The notes under the pieces: generated by a model
Databases searched by the model: none
Seen by the model: only the letters and a program-made list of their open reading frames with translations
Told to the model about the DNA's origin: nothing
Program-made: the position numbers and the translations under genes
Shown: in pieces, positions 1 to 7,863 of the stretch
Layout of the letters: each line of letters begins with the position of its first letter
How positions within the stretch are numbered: position 1 is the first letter of the stretch
From: Planctomycetota bacterium
Lineage (GTDB): Bacteria; Planctomycetota; Brocadiia; SM23-32
NCBI GenBank assembly: GCA_030604585.1
Contig: JAUVVP010000015.1
Span: 1 to 12,220 of the forward strand
DNA: 12,220 nt
Reading direction: 5' to 3'

Positions 1-2027
1 CCGCTTACTTCGGCAAGACGTTCCACCTGGGGAGCTGCTGCGGGGTATTCCCGCGGCAGGCCAACGGCCCGATGGTAACGGGGCTGGGCGGAGCCTTGCG
101 GCCGGTTCCGCTGGCGACCGGCTCCCGCCTCGTCGTGGCGGCTGAAGACCCCGTCCGGCACATGACCATTGAACAGGTCAACGGCGAGATGGAGTTGCTG
201 GACGGCCGGAACACGTCCAAGAACGGCTGGTTCGTGCTGCGCTCGGCCGTTCCGGCGGGCGCCACCGAGCGGGCGGTCGAATGGGTGATCACCCCCCATC
301 GCGTCCCCGGCTGGCGCCGCCCGCCCGTCATCTGCATCTCACAGGTGGGCTACCACCCGGGCCAGTTAAAGCGCGCCGTCATCGAGCTGGACCGTTGGAA
401 CGGCCTGGAGGAAGCGTCGCTGCTGCGCATTGAGCCGGAGGGCGGCCCTACCAGGGTGCGCCGCGCGGCCCTGGCCCGCTGGGGCAGATTCCTGCGCTAT
501 GAGTACGGCGTTTTCGACTTCAGCGACGTGCGCGAACCGGGCCTCTACGTCGTCCAGTACGGCGGAGCATCCTCCGGTCCTTTCCGCATAGACGAGGAGG
601 TCTACCGGCGTGATGTATGGCAGCCGACGCTGGAGACCTTCTTCCCCGTGCAGATGTGCCACGTCCGGGTGGAGGACGGCTATCGGGTCTGGCACGGGGC
701 ATGTCATCTGGATGACGCGCTTCAGGCGCCGCCCTCGCACGTGCACTTCGACAGCTACCGGCAAGGAAGCGCCACCGAAACCGACGTGGAAGCCCATGAG
801 CACATCCCCGGCCTGAACGTCGGGGGCTGGCACGACGCAGGCGACTATGACCTGGCGGCCGGTTCGCAGGCCCGCACCACGTTCGTCCTGGCGCTTGCGC
901 GCGAGGCCTTCGGCGTGGACACGGACCAGACGACGGTGCGGAAGGACGAGAGCCTGGTCCTGCTGCACAGGCCGGACGGCGTCCCGGACATCGTGCAGCA
1001 GGTCGCCCACGGCGCCGAGTGCCTGCTGGGCGGCTATCGCGCCGCGGGACACAGCTTCAGCGGCATCATCGCCGGCTCGCTGAGCCAGTACGTGCACCTG
1101 GGCGATGCCTGCACGATGACCGACAATCTCATCTACGACCCCGGGCTGAAAGAAGGCGAGGCCAGGGAAGGCCGGTCCGGCACGAAGGACGACCGCTGGG
1201 CCTTTACGGGTCACGACACGGCGCTGGAATACCAGGTCCTCACGGCGCTCGCCGCTGCAAGCCGTGTGCTTTCGGGCTACGACGACGCACTGGCGGGCGA
1301 GTGCCTGCGGACCGCGCGGGACGCCTGGGACTACGAACAGGGCCATCCGTCCGCCACGCAGCGCAGCGGGTATGTGCCGCGAGACCGGGAAGCGCAGGAG
1401 GTCCTGGCCACGACCGAGCTGTTGATAACGACGGGTGAAGAGCGCTATCGGCGGCGGCTCGTCGAGCTGCACGCCGCCGTCACCGAGAACATAGCACGCG
1501 TCGGATGGAGCGTGGTCCGTGCCCTGGGTCAGATTGATGACGGCGATTTCGCGGATGCCGTCAGGGAGGCGCTCGCAGAGCATGCCGGCGCCCTGGCGGA
1601 GAAGGTGAGCGGCAACCCGTTCGGCGTGCTCTACGAGCCCCACATCTGGGGGATCGGCTGGCAGATCCAGCAGCTCGCCGTCAGCCTTTACTATCTGGCC
1701 GGAGCATACCCCGACCTTTTCGACCGCGAGCTCCTCTTCTCGGTGGTCAACTATGTCCTGGGATGCCATCCGGGCTCCAACGTTTCGCTTGTCTCCGGCG
1801 TGGGGTCGCGTTCGCTGACCGCTGCCTACGGCGTGAACCGGGCGGATTGGAGCTACATCCCGGGCGGCATGGTTTCCGGACCCAACCTCGTCCGGCCCGA
1901 TTTCCCGGAGATGAAGGATAACTTCCCCTTCCTGTGGCAGCAGTCGGAGTATGTGATGCCGGGAGCGGCAAGCTACATCTTCTGCGTCCTGGCCGCGGAT
2001 TCGTTGTTGAACGGCAAGAGAAACTGA
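1..2027 (+). CDS. Glycoside hydrolase family 9 protein, upstream tandem paralog (5' partial)
   Basis: Incomplete at the 5' end: the frame (codons start at position 3) is open from the first base and opens with AYFGKTFHLG, which matches residues 130-139 of the complete paralog at 2047-4452. The ATG at 72 is therefore internal, not the start. Counted from that Met, an N-terminal Ig-like CelD_N-type domain begins at ICISQVGYHP and ends near GPFRI. The (alpha/alpha)6 GH9 domain follows. It has the WHDAGDYD motif (nt 828-851), whose two Asp residues are the nucleophilic-water and base positions in the family, and the C-terminal QQSEYVMPGA motif with the predicted acid Glu at nt 1947-1949. The PHHR motif of classical GH9 cellulases is not recognisable; the equivalent region reads YGVNRADWSYIPGG. 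By family it should cleave a beta-glycosidic bond; the substrate cannot be read from the sequence. It ends 19 nt before the next gene, so the two are probably co-transcribed. About two-thirds identical to its neighbour by eye. Confidence 0.9.
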   Translation, partial: AYFGKTFHLGSCCGVFPRQANGPMVTGLGGALRPVPLATGSRLVVAAEDPVRHMTIEQVNGEMELLDGRNTSKNGWFVLRSAVPAGATERAVEWVITPHRVPGWRRPPVICISQVGYHPGQLKRAVIELDRWNGLEEASLLRIEPEGGPTRVRRAALARWGRFLRYEYGVFDFSDVREPGLYVVQYGGASSGPFRIDEEVYRRDVWQPTLETFFPVQMCHVRVEDGYRVWHGACHLDDALQAPPSHVHFDSYRQGSATETDVEAHEHIPGLNVGGWHDAGDYDLAAGSQARTTFVLALAREAFGVDTDQTTVRKDESLVLLHRPDGVPDIVQQVAHGAECLLGGYRAAGHSFSGIIAGSLSQYVHLGDACTMTDNLIYDPGLKEGEAREGRSGTKDDRWAFTGHDTALEYQVLTALAAASRVLSGYDDALAGECLRTARDAWDYEQGHPSATQRSGYVPRDREAQEVLATTELLITTGEERYRRRLVELHAAVTENIARVGWSVVRALGQIDDGDFADAVREALAEHAGALAEKVSGNPFGVLYEPHIWGIGWQIQQLAVSLYYLAGAYPDLFDRELLFSVVNYVLGCHPGSNVSLVSGVGSRSLTAAYGVNRADWSYIPGGMVSGPNLVRPDFPEMKDNFPFLWQQSEYVMPGAASYIFCVLAADSLLNGKRN

Positions 2028-2046
2028 AGCGCCAAGGAGCGCCACA

Positions 2047-4452
2047 ATGTCCGAAGCATCGTGGTCCGTCAACGAGCAGGAGTACCTGGAGTCGCCGGCG
2101 GTCTCCGTCCTGGCCTTCCACAACTCTTACCCCCAGGGCAGACAGGGCGGAGTGGAGATCATCCACCACGGAGAGCGGGTGGCCACCTGTGGTGACCTTC
2201 ACCTGTCGCTCGTCTCAGGGGGACGAGTGGGGCGTTCAAAGGTCGGCGAGCGGCGCGTAAAGGCCGAATCCACCGAGGTGCAGGTCCCGGTGACCAAGGA
2301 AGAGATAGGCCTGAGCTACACGGTCAAACTGCGCGCCGAAGGCGAATCAGTGCGCCTGACCCTTGACCTCCGGGAGCCGCTCGACCCGGCGGTTGTGAGT
2401 GCGGCCGAGTTCTGCCTGGAGTTCTTCCCGCCCGCCTACTTCGGCAAGACGTTCCACCTCGGGGGAGTCTCGGGGGTATTCCCGCGGGAACCCAACCGGC
2501 CACTCGTCCGGGACGCCCAGGGCCGCGGGCAGGTGCAGCCGATGGCCGGCGGGCCCCGTCTTGTCATCGCTGCGGAGGACCCGGCCCGCCAGATGCTGAT
2601 CGAGGGCGTGGGTTGCGACATCGAGCTGATAGATGCCCGCAAGGGGAACGAGCAGGCATGGTTCACCGTGCGCAGCGTCGTCCGGCCGAATGCCGCCGAC
2701 GCAGCGGTCGAATGGCTGATCACGCCGCATCGGGTCCCGGGCTGGCAGCGCGATCCGGTCATATGCGTCTCGCAGGTGGGCTACCATCCGGACCAGTTCA
2801 AGCGCGCCTTGATCGAGCTGTATCCCGGGTGGAATGGGGCCGGCGAAGCTGCCCTTCTGCGCGTTGACCCCGACGGCGGCCTCGTCGAGGTTCACTCGGC
2901 GCCGCTGGAGAGGTGGGGCAAGTTCCTCCGGTACGAGTACGGCGTCTTCGACTTCACCGACGTGCGGGAACCGGGGCTGTACTTCGTGCAGTACGGCGGG
3001 CAGTCGGCCGGCCCGTTCCGCGTTCATGCGGACGTCTACCGCGAGGGCGTGTGGCAGCCGACGCTTCACAGCTTCTTCCCCGTCCAGATGTGCCATGCCC
3101 AGGTATGGGACGGGGGCCGCTGCTGGCACGGCGCATGCCATCTGGACGATGCGCTTCAGGCGCCTGCGCCGCATGAGCACTTCGACGGCTACGGCCAGGG
3201 GCCGACCACCGACACGCCGTACGAGGCCCACCAACACATCCCCCACCTGGACCGAGGCGGATGGCACGACGCAGGCGACACCGACCTGGCCGCCGGTTCC
3301 CAGGCGCAGACCACTCACGTGCTCGCGCTCGCCCGCGAGGAGTTCGGCGTCGATACGGACGAGACGACGGTACGCAGCGACGAACGCCTGATCGTGATGC
3401 ACGAACCGGACGGCACCCCGGACATCATCGAGCAGATCGCCTACGGCGTTGAATGCTTGCTGGGCGGATACCGCGCCGCCGGGCACAGCTTCAGCGGCAT
3501 TATCGGCGGCATCGCGAAGACCTATTATCAGCGTGGCGCCCTGTCAACCATGACCGACAACCTGATCTATGACCCGTCGCTTGATCCACAAGAGCGCACG
3601 GGGGAGAGGTCGGGCAAGATGGACGACCGTTGGGCCTTCACCAGCCGCGACACGTCCGGGGAGTACAAGGTCATTGCCGCGCTGTCGGCGGCCGGCCGCG
3701 TGCTCAAGGGCCACGAGGACACGCTGGCAGAGGAGTGCCTCGAGACCGCGACAAAGGCGTGGGATTACGAGCAGAGCCACCCGCCCGTGAGCCAACACAG
3801 CGCATACGTGCCCCGAAACCCGGAAGTGCAGGAGGTGCTGGCTACGGCCGAACTGCTGGTGAGCACCGACGAGAAAAGGTACCGCGATCGCCTGGTCGAG
3901 CTGCTGCCCACTGTGAAAGCCAACGTGCGGCGCGTCGGCTGGGCGGTCGTCCGGGCGCTTCCGCACGTGGGAGATGACGGGTTTGCGGACGCCGTGAGGG
4001 AAGCCCTCGCAGAGTACGGCCGCCTGCTGGCGGATGAACTGGCGAAGAATCCGTTCGCCGTCGCCTGGCGCCCACACATCTGGGGCATCGGCTGGAACAT
4101 CCCGGAGTTCGCTGTGGGGCAGTACTACCTGGTCCGCGCCTGCCCGGACCTGTTCGACCGGGAGACGGTGCTCTCGGTCCTCAACTACGTGCTGGGATGC
4201 CACCCGGGCAATAACGTGTCGCTGGTCTCAGCGGTGGGCGTGCGGTCCTTGACCGTCGCCTTCGGCATCAACCGGTCCGACTGGAGCTACATCCCCGGCG
4301 GTATGGCCTCCGGGACGGCGTTGATCCGACCCGACTTCCCCGAGTTGAAGGACGATTTCCCCTTCCTGTGGCAGCAGTCGGAGTACGTGATGCCGGGAGC
4401 TGCCACCTATATCTTCTGCGTCCTGGCGGCCGATGCGCTCCTGAACGAATAA
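2047..4452 (+). CDS. Glycoside hydrolase family 9 protein, complete downstream paralog (801 aa)
   Basis: Starts at ATG 2047 with a clear AAGGAG ribosome binding site at 2034-2039, 7 nt upstream. Residues 1 to about 235 form an extra, probably beta-rich N-terminal region that I cannot assign. Residues about 237-330 are the Ig-like CelD_N-type domain (VICVSQVGYHP to PFRVHADVY). Residues about 335-801 are the GH9 catalytic domain. WHDAGDTD places the conserved aspartates at D408 and D411, and SEYVMPGA places the general acid at E779. The residue after the DAGD motif is Thr here but Tyr in the upstream paralog. The PHHR motif of classical GH9 endoglucanases is missing. No signal peptide is seen (MSEASWSVNEQEYLESP is hydrophilic), so it is probably cytoplasmic or exported by another route. 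That would suit processing of imported oligosaccharides rather than attack on insoluble cellulose; this is inference. The stop lies 15 bp from the end of the convergent operon. Confidence 0.92.
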   Translation: MSEASWSVNEQEYLESPAVSVLAFHNSYPQGRQGGVEIIHHGERVATCGDLHLSLVSGGRVGRSKVGERRVKAESTEVQVPVTKEEIGLSYTVKLRAEGESVRLTLDLREPLDPAVVSAAEFCLEFFPPAYFGKTFHLGGVSGVFPREPNRPLVRDAQGRGQVQPMAGGPRLVIAAEDPARQMLIEGVGCDIELIDARKGNEQAWFTVRSVVRPNAADAAVEWLITPHRVPGWQRDPVICVSQVGYHPDQFKRALIELYPGWNGAGEAALLRVDPDGGLVEVHSAPLERWGKFLRYEYGVFDFTDVREPGLYFVQYGGQSAGPFRVHADVYREGVWQPTLHSFFPVQMCHAQVWDGGRCWHGACHLDDALQAPAPHEHFDGYGQGPTTDTPYEAHQHIPHLDRGGWHDAGDTDLAAGSQAQTTHVLALAREEFGVDTDETTVRSDERLIVMHEPDGTPDIIEQIAYGVECLLGGYRAAGHSFSGIIGGIAKTYYQRGALSTMTDNLIYDPSLDPQERTGERSGKMDDRWAFTSRDTSGEYKVIAALSAAGRVLKGHEDTLAEECLETATKAWDYEQSHPPVSQHSAYVPRNPEVQEVLATAELLVSTDEKRYRDRLVELLPTVKANVRRVGWAVVRALPHVGDDGFADAVREALAEYGRLLADELAKNPFAVAWRPHIWGIGWNIPEFAVGQYYLVRACPDLFDRETVLSVLNYVLGCHPGNNVSLVSAVGVRSLTVAFGINRSDWSYIPGGMASGTALIRPDFPELKDDFPFLWQQSEYVMPGAATYIFCVLAADALLNE

Positions 4453-4467
4453 GGGGCCTGAGACGGG

Positions 4468-5874
4468 TCAGTCGCCCGAACTGGCGCCCGAACGCTGCCG
4501 ATACCACGCCGCCAGCCGGTCGGGGGAGACACCCAGCCGGTAGCCGGCGACCGTGACCTTGTTCACCAGCGTTGCCCTCACGACCCCGAGCCTCCGCCAG
4601 CGGCGCCCGGACGTGAGAACCCGGACGGGAACGATCGCGACGCGGCCGCGCCGTCGCAGGCGGCGCATCAGCTCGTAGTCCTCCATGATGGGCAGGTGGG
4701 CGAAGCCCCCGATCTCCCGGAACGTCCGCGCCCTGACGAAGATCGCCTGGTCGCCGTAGGGCATCCCGAGGTAGCGGGCGCGGCAGTTTGCCAGGTGCTC
4801 GTTCATCCGCAGGGCCGGCCCCCCGCCGTCTATCCCCAGCAGGAAAGCGCCGGCCACCACTCCCGGACCGGAGAGCGTTCGCCGGACGCATTCCCCGTAG
4901 CCCCAGGGCAGTCGTGTGTCGGCGTGAACGAACAACAGGCAATCGCCGTTCGCCGCCGCCGCTCCTGCGTTCATCTGGCGGGCGCGGCTACGCGCAGCGC
5001 TCAGAACCCGTACGCCGCACGAGCGGGCTACCTCGGCTGTGTGGTCCTCGCTGCCGCCGTCCACCACGATGATCTCCGCGTCCAGCGCCCGCTGCGCGGT
5101 CGCCAGCGTCTGAGCGATGTTCGCCGCCTCGTTGAGTGCGGGGACGATGACGGAGATGCGGGGCGCCCGCGCCGACGACTCGTATGACCTGGCGATGCGC
5201 TCCCACGCCGGCAAGTCCTCCGGGCGGTCCACGTCGTCCAGAGGCGCCAGAAGCTTCACCAAAAGCCCTGCGGCCCGGGCCTTCTCGAGTGTCTGGCGGA
5301 GGACCCCGTCCGTCCCCCAGCGCGGTCCGTCGAAGAGCTCCGGAGCCCGGCGGCGCAAGCCTATCAGATAATACCCGCCGTCGGTCGCCGGCCCGAGCAC
5401 CAGGTCATTGCCGGCAAGGGCGCGGAAGGCGCTCTCGAGCACGTTCGCCGTAACGCCCGGGCAGTCCGATCCCACGATCACGACCCGCCCCGTCCGGGCA
5501 CGAAACGCATCCGCGAAGGCGCGCTCCATCCGCTCACCCAGGTTCGCCCCGTCCTGAGGACTGCACGCGACACCGAACCCAAGCCAGTCCCGCATCAAGG
5601 GCTTGCTGCCGCCTTCAAAACGGACTTCGAGGGACACACGCCGACGGCCGACGAGGGCCCCCGCCTCGCGCAGGACATGAGCGGTCATGCGGCGCTGAAG
5701 CTCGGCAGCGCCGTCCGGCCCGAGGACGGGTATCAGCCGTGTTTTGGCCTTGCCGGGCTCCGGATAGCGCGTGAAGATGATCAGGCGCTCCCGCCGCGTC
5801 CGGACAACGCTGCGCAGCGAGGCGGCCATCGCCTTCGCCCACGTCGCCAGAACGCCTTTGCGGCCCGCAGTCAC
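4468..5874 (-). CDS. Fused two-domain GT-A glycosyltransferase (TIGR04282-like plus TIGR04283-like)
   Basis: 468 aa from a GTG at 5872-5874. This start is chosen because GGGAGG (5881-5886) lies 6 nt upstream; the in-frame ATG at 5827-5829 has only a badly spaced GAAGG. Domain 1 (about residues 30-225) is a DUF2064/TIGR04282-type nucleotidyl/glycosyl transferase fold, with FTRYPEPGKAKTRL at 34-47, GSDCP at 135-139 and GPATDGGYYLIG at 161-172. Domain 2 (about 238-460) is a TIGR04283-type family 2 glycosyltransferase, with ISVIVPALNEA at 240-250, VVDGGSEDHT at 270-279, the metal-site HADT at 317-320, GDQAIFV at 374-380 and EDYEL at 398-402. These families were first named rSAM/selenodomain-associated transferases 1 and 2, later arsenosugar biosynthesis glycosyltransferases. 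No transmembrane segment is seen. It is the last gene of the operon. Its frame is open upstream into the azoR remnant, so automated callers may extend it wrongly to 6315. Confidence 0.85.
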   Translation of the reverse strand: MTAGRKGVLATWAKAMAASLRSVVRTRRERLIIFTRYPEPGKAKTRLIPVLGPDGAAELQRRMTAHVLREAGALVGRRRVSLEVRFEGGSKPLMRDWLGFGVACSPQDGANLGERMERAFADAFRARTGRVVIVGSDCPGVTANVLESAFRALAGNDLVLGPATDGGYYLIGLRRRAPELFDGPRWGTDGVLRQTLEKARAAGLLVKLLAPLDDVDRPEDLPAWERIARSYESSARAPRISVIVPALNEAANIAQTLATAQRALDAEIIVVDGGSEDHTAEVARSCGVRVLSAARSRARQMNAGAAAANGDCLLFVHADTRLPWGYGECVRRTLSGPGVVAGAFLLGIDGGGPALRMNEHLANCRARYLGMPYGDQAIFVRARTFREIGGFAHLPIMEDYELMRRLRRRGRVAIVPVRVLTSGRRWRRLGVVRATLVNKVTVAGYRLGVSPDRLAAWYRQRSGASSGD

Positions 5875-5880
5875 GTCGGG

Positions 5881-5886
5881 CCTCCC
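5881..5886 (-). promoter_or_regulatory. Ribosome binding site that decides the glycosyltransferase start
   Basis: On the minus strand GGGAGG stands 6 nt before GTG 5872-5874. This is a strong Shine-Dalgarno with good spacing. It argues that the glycosyltransferase is translated independently and is not read only as an extension of the upstream azoR remnant. Confidence 0.65.
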
Positions 5887-5947
5887 ACTCGCTTGCCGCG
5901 GCCGGCGCCCGGACGGGGAGGAGCGGCCGTCGGTGCCGGATCGGGGT

Positions 5948-6315
5948 TCAGAACTCGCGTGCCATCTGCCGCGCCTGCTCGATGGCTGCCGCCCGTCGCG
6001 CCTTGCCGACGTCCGGTCCCTGCATGAGGGTCGGCTCCACAATGACTGAACGCAGGTCCGTGAAGCCGATAAAACGCAGAATCGCCTCCAGGTATCTCGT
6101 TCGCAGGTCGAAGGCTCGCGACCGTGCAGGATGGCATACTTCGCCTGGAGCGCCAGTCCGTCGAAAGGGATCAGACCGTGTTTGAACAGGTCCAGCTTCG
6201 CAATCTCATCGTCCGGGTTGCACTCGGAGTATACCTGGACGAACGCGTCGGCCACTGCAATAGAGTGGGAACGTGCCGTCCGAGGCGAGGCCTGAATGTA
6301 GAGCAGCTTGGCCAT
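5948..6315 (-). pseudogene. azoR: FMN-dependent NADH-azoreductase remnant with internal deletion and frameshift
   Basis: From ATG 6313-6315, residues 1-67 (MAKLLYIQASPRTARSHS to AKYAILHGRE) match the N-terminus of AzoR-family flavodoxin-fold quinone/azo reductases. After E67 (codon 6115-6117) the family match jumps to another frame. From about 6112 down to the TGA at 5948-5950 that frame reads FDLRTRYLEAILRFIG, then TDLRSVIVEPTLM, and ends RQMAREF, the usual AzoR C-terminus. Only about 121 family-matching residues remain of a usual length near 200, so roughly 80-90 codons are missing. The lost part includes the central PMxNF FMN-binding segment, so the product should be inactive. The original start keeps a strong AGGAG (6323-6327) with 7-nt spacing, and it lies 27 nt after the MerA-like gene. 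The original frame stays open past the deletion and continues into the glycosyltransferase frame. Deletion size comes from remembered family length, not an alignment. Confidence 0.85.
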
Positions 6316-6342
6316 CCTGCGTCTCCTCTCGCAGGTCTGTGA

Positions 6343-7863
6343 TCAACGCCGCCAGGCCATTAGCCGGGCGATCAGCCCCCTGCGGAGTGGCGTCAGCCGT
6401 GTGCGGTTGTAGGCGTCCGCCACGCGCTTGATGGCCTCGGCCTGCGTTGGATAGGGGTGGATCACGCTGGCGATAGTCTTCAGCCCCACGCCGGCCACCA
6501 TGGCCAGGGTTATCTCGCTGATCATCTCCCCGGCGTGGCGTGCCACCACGGTGGCGCCCAGTATCCTGTCCGTCCCTTTCCGCACGTGGACTTTGACGAG
6601 CCCCGCCTCTTCGCCGTCGGCTATGGCGCGGTCCACGTCGCTGAACGGCCAGGCGAAGGTGTCCACCGGAATGCCTTTCTGCTCGGCATCCTTCTCGTAC
6701 ATGCCGACGTGGGCGATCTGCGGGTCGGTGTAAGTGCACCAGGGTACGGTGAGGGCGCTGACCTTCTTGCGGCCCCAGAACAGGGCGTTCTGGAGAACGA
6801 TACGCGCCGATGCGTCAGCGGTATGCGTGAACTTCAGGCGCAGGCAGATGTCGCCTGCTGCGTAGATGCGCCTGTTGGTCGTCCGCAGCGTGTCGTCCAC
6901 CAAGACGCCCTTTCGCTCGTCGTATTGGACGCCGACCGCTTCGAGATTGAGGCCCTGCACGTTGGGCGCGCGGCCGGCGCCGACCAGTATCTCATCCACC
7001 GCGACCACTTCCTCCCGACCGTTGCGCTCGACGTGGAGGAGCTTCTCCCTGCCGGAGACCGTGACCCGCATGCCCCGGGAGTTCTCCTTGACGGTCACGC
7101 CGTCCCGCCGAAACGCCTCAGCCAGGATCCGTGCCGCGTCCGGGTCTTCCCGAGGCAGAATGTGCGAGGTCCTCTCGATGATGGTTACCTGCGAGCCGAG
7201 CCGGCAGAACGTCTGCGCCAGCTCGCATCCCAGCGGGCCGGCCCCCAGCACGACCAGCCGCCCGGGACGCTCGGTCAAGTTGAAGACCGTTTCGTTGGTC
7301 AGGAAGCCGGCTTCCTCCAGGCCCGGCATGTCCGGTCGGACGGCGCGGGCTCCCGTGGCAATGACTGCCTTCTTGAATCGGAGGGCCTTGCCGGCTACCT
7401 CCAACGTGTCGGGCCCTGAGAAGCGTCCCTCGCCCAGGAACACGTCCACGCCCATGTCCCGGAACCTGCGGGCAGCGTCGTTGTGGCTGACCCTGGCCCT
7501 CAACCTGCGCATTCGCTCCATGACGGCCGGGAAGTCCACCTCCACGCCGTCGGGCACGCACACGCCGTATCGGCCCGCCTCGCGCACGTCGGCTGAGGCC
7601 TGGCCGGAGCGGATGATGCACTTGGAGGGCACGCAGCCCACGTTCAGGCAGTCGCCGCCGAGCAGATGCTTCTCCACCAGGGCGACCCTGGCCCCCAGGC
7701 CCGCCGCGCCGGCCGCAGTCACCAGCCCCGCCGTCCCCGCGCCGATCACCACCAGGTTATACCGCTCGGCAGGTTCGGGGTTCTGCCAGTCCGGCGGACG
7801 CACGTTGGCCACCAGCTCGGCGTTGTGTTCGTCGCGCGGAAGCACTTCATGGATATCACTCAT
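6343..7863 (-). CDS. MerA-like FAD/NAD(P) disulfide oxidoreductase
   Basis: 506 aa from ATG 7861-7863, which overlaps the upstream gene's stop by 8 nt (ATGAGTGA) behind a GGGGGA ribosome binding site. The frame is open up to 7947, but the extra 28 residues lie inside the upstream gene and have no family support. Class I pyridine nucleotide-disulfide reductase: FAD-binding VVIGAGTAGL (GAGTAG at 41-46), redox cysteines C72 and C77 in GGDCLNVGCVPSK, NAD(P)-binding GAGPLGCELA, second FAD motif YAAGDI, and a C-terminal dimerisation domain with the catalytic HPYPTQAEA motif. It lacks both the N-terminal HMA domain and the C-terminal vicinal Cys pair of true mercuric reductase, so Hg(II) reduction is not supported even though the family is often annotated that way. 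The substrate may be another disulfide, a quinone or a metal(loid). Genes of this type often sit next to, or fused with, TVP38/TMEM64 proteins, as here. Confidence 0.88.
   Translation of the reverse strand: MSDIHEVLPRDEHNAELVANVRPPDWQNPEPAERYNLVVIGAGTAGLVTAAGAAGLGARVALVEKHLLGGDCLNVGCVPSKCIIRSGQASADVREAGRYGVCVPDGVEVDFPAVMERMRRLRARVSHNDAARRFRDMGVDVFLGEGRFSGPDTLEVAGKALRFKKAVIATGARAVRPDMPGLEEAGFLTNETVFNLTERPGRLVVLGAGPLGCELAQTFCRLGSQVTIIERTSHILPREDPDAARILAEAFRRDGVTVKENSRGMRVTVSGREKLLHVERNGREEVVAVDEILVGAGRAPNVQGLNLEAVGVQYDERKGVLVDDTLRTTNRRIYAAGDICLRLKFTHTADASARIVLQNALFWGRKKVSALTVPWCTYTDPQIAHVGMYEKDAEQKGIPVDTFAWPFSDVDRAIADGEEAGLVKVHVRKGTDRILGATVVARHAGEMISEITLAMVAGVGLKTIASVIHPYPTQAEAIKRVADAYNRTRLTPLRRGLIARLMAWRR

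Noticed and set aside
366..2123. 585-aa open frame on the minus strand opposite the first GH9 gene
   Set aside because: The plus-strand frame carries GH9 motifs throughout. The antisense frame has no family match and is a by-product of GC-rich codon use.
4453..4467. Possible bidirectional terminator between the convergent GH9 and glycosyltransferase genes
   Set aside because: Only 15 bp separate the stop codons and I find no stem with a T-run on either strand.
4268..4942. 224-aa minus-strand open frame across the convergent stop codons
   Set aside because: It is out of frame with the glycosyltransferase and antisense to the GH9 end. Its sequence is an Arg/Pro/Gly-rich shadow.
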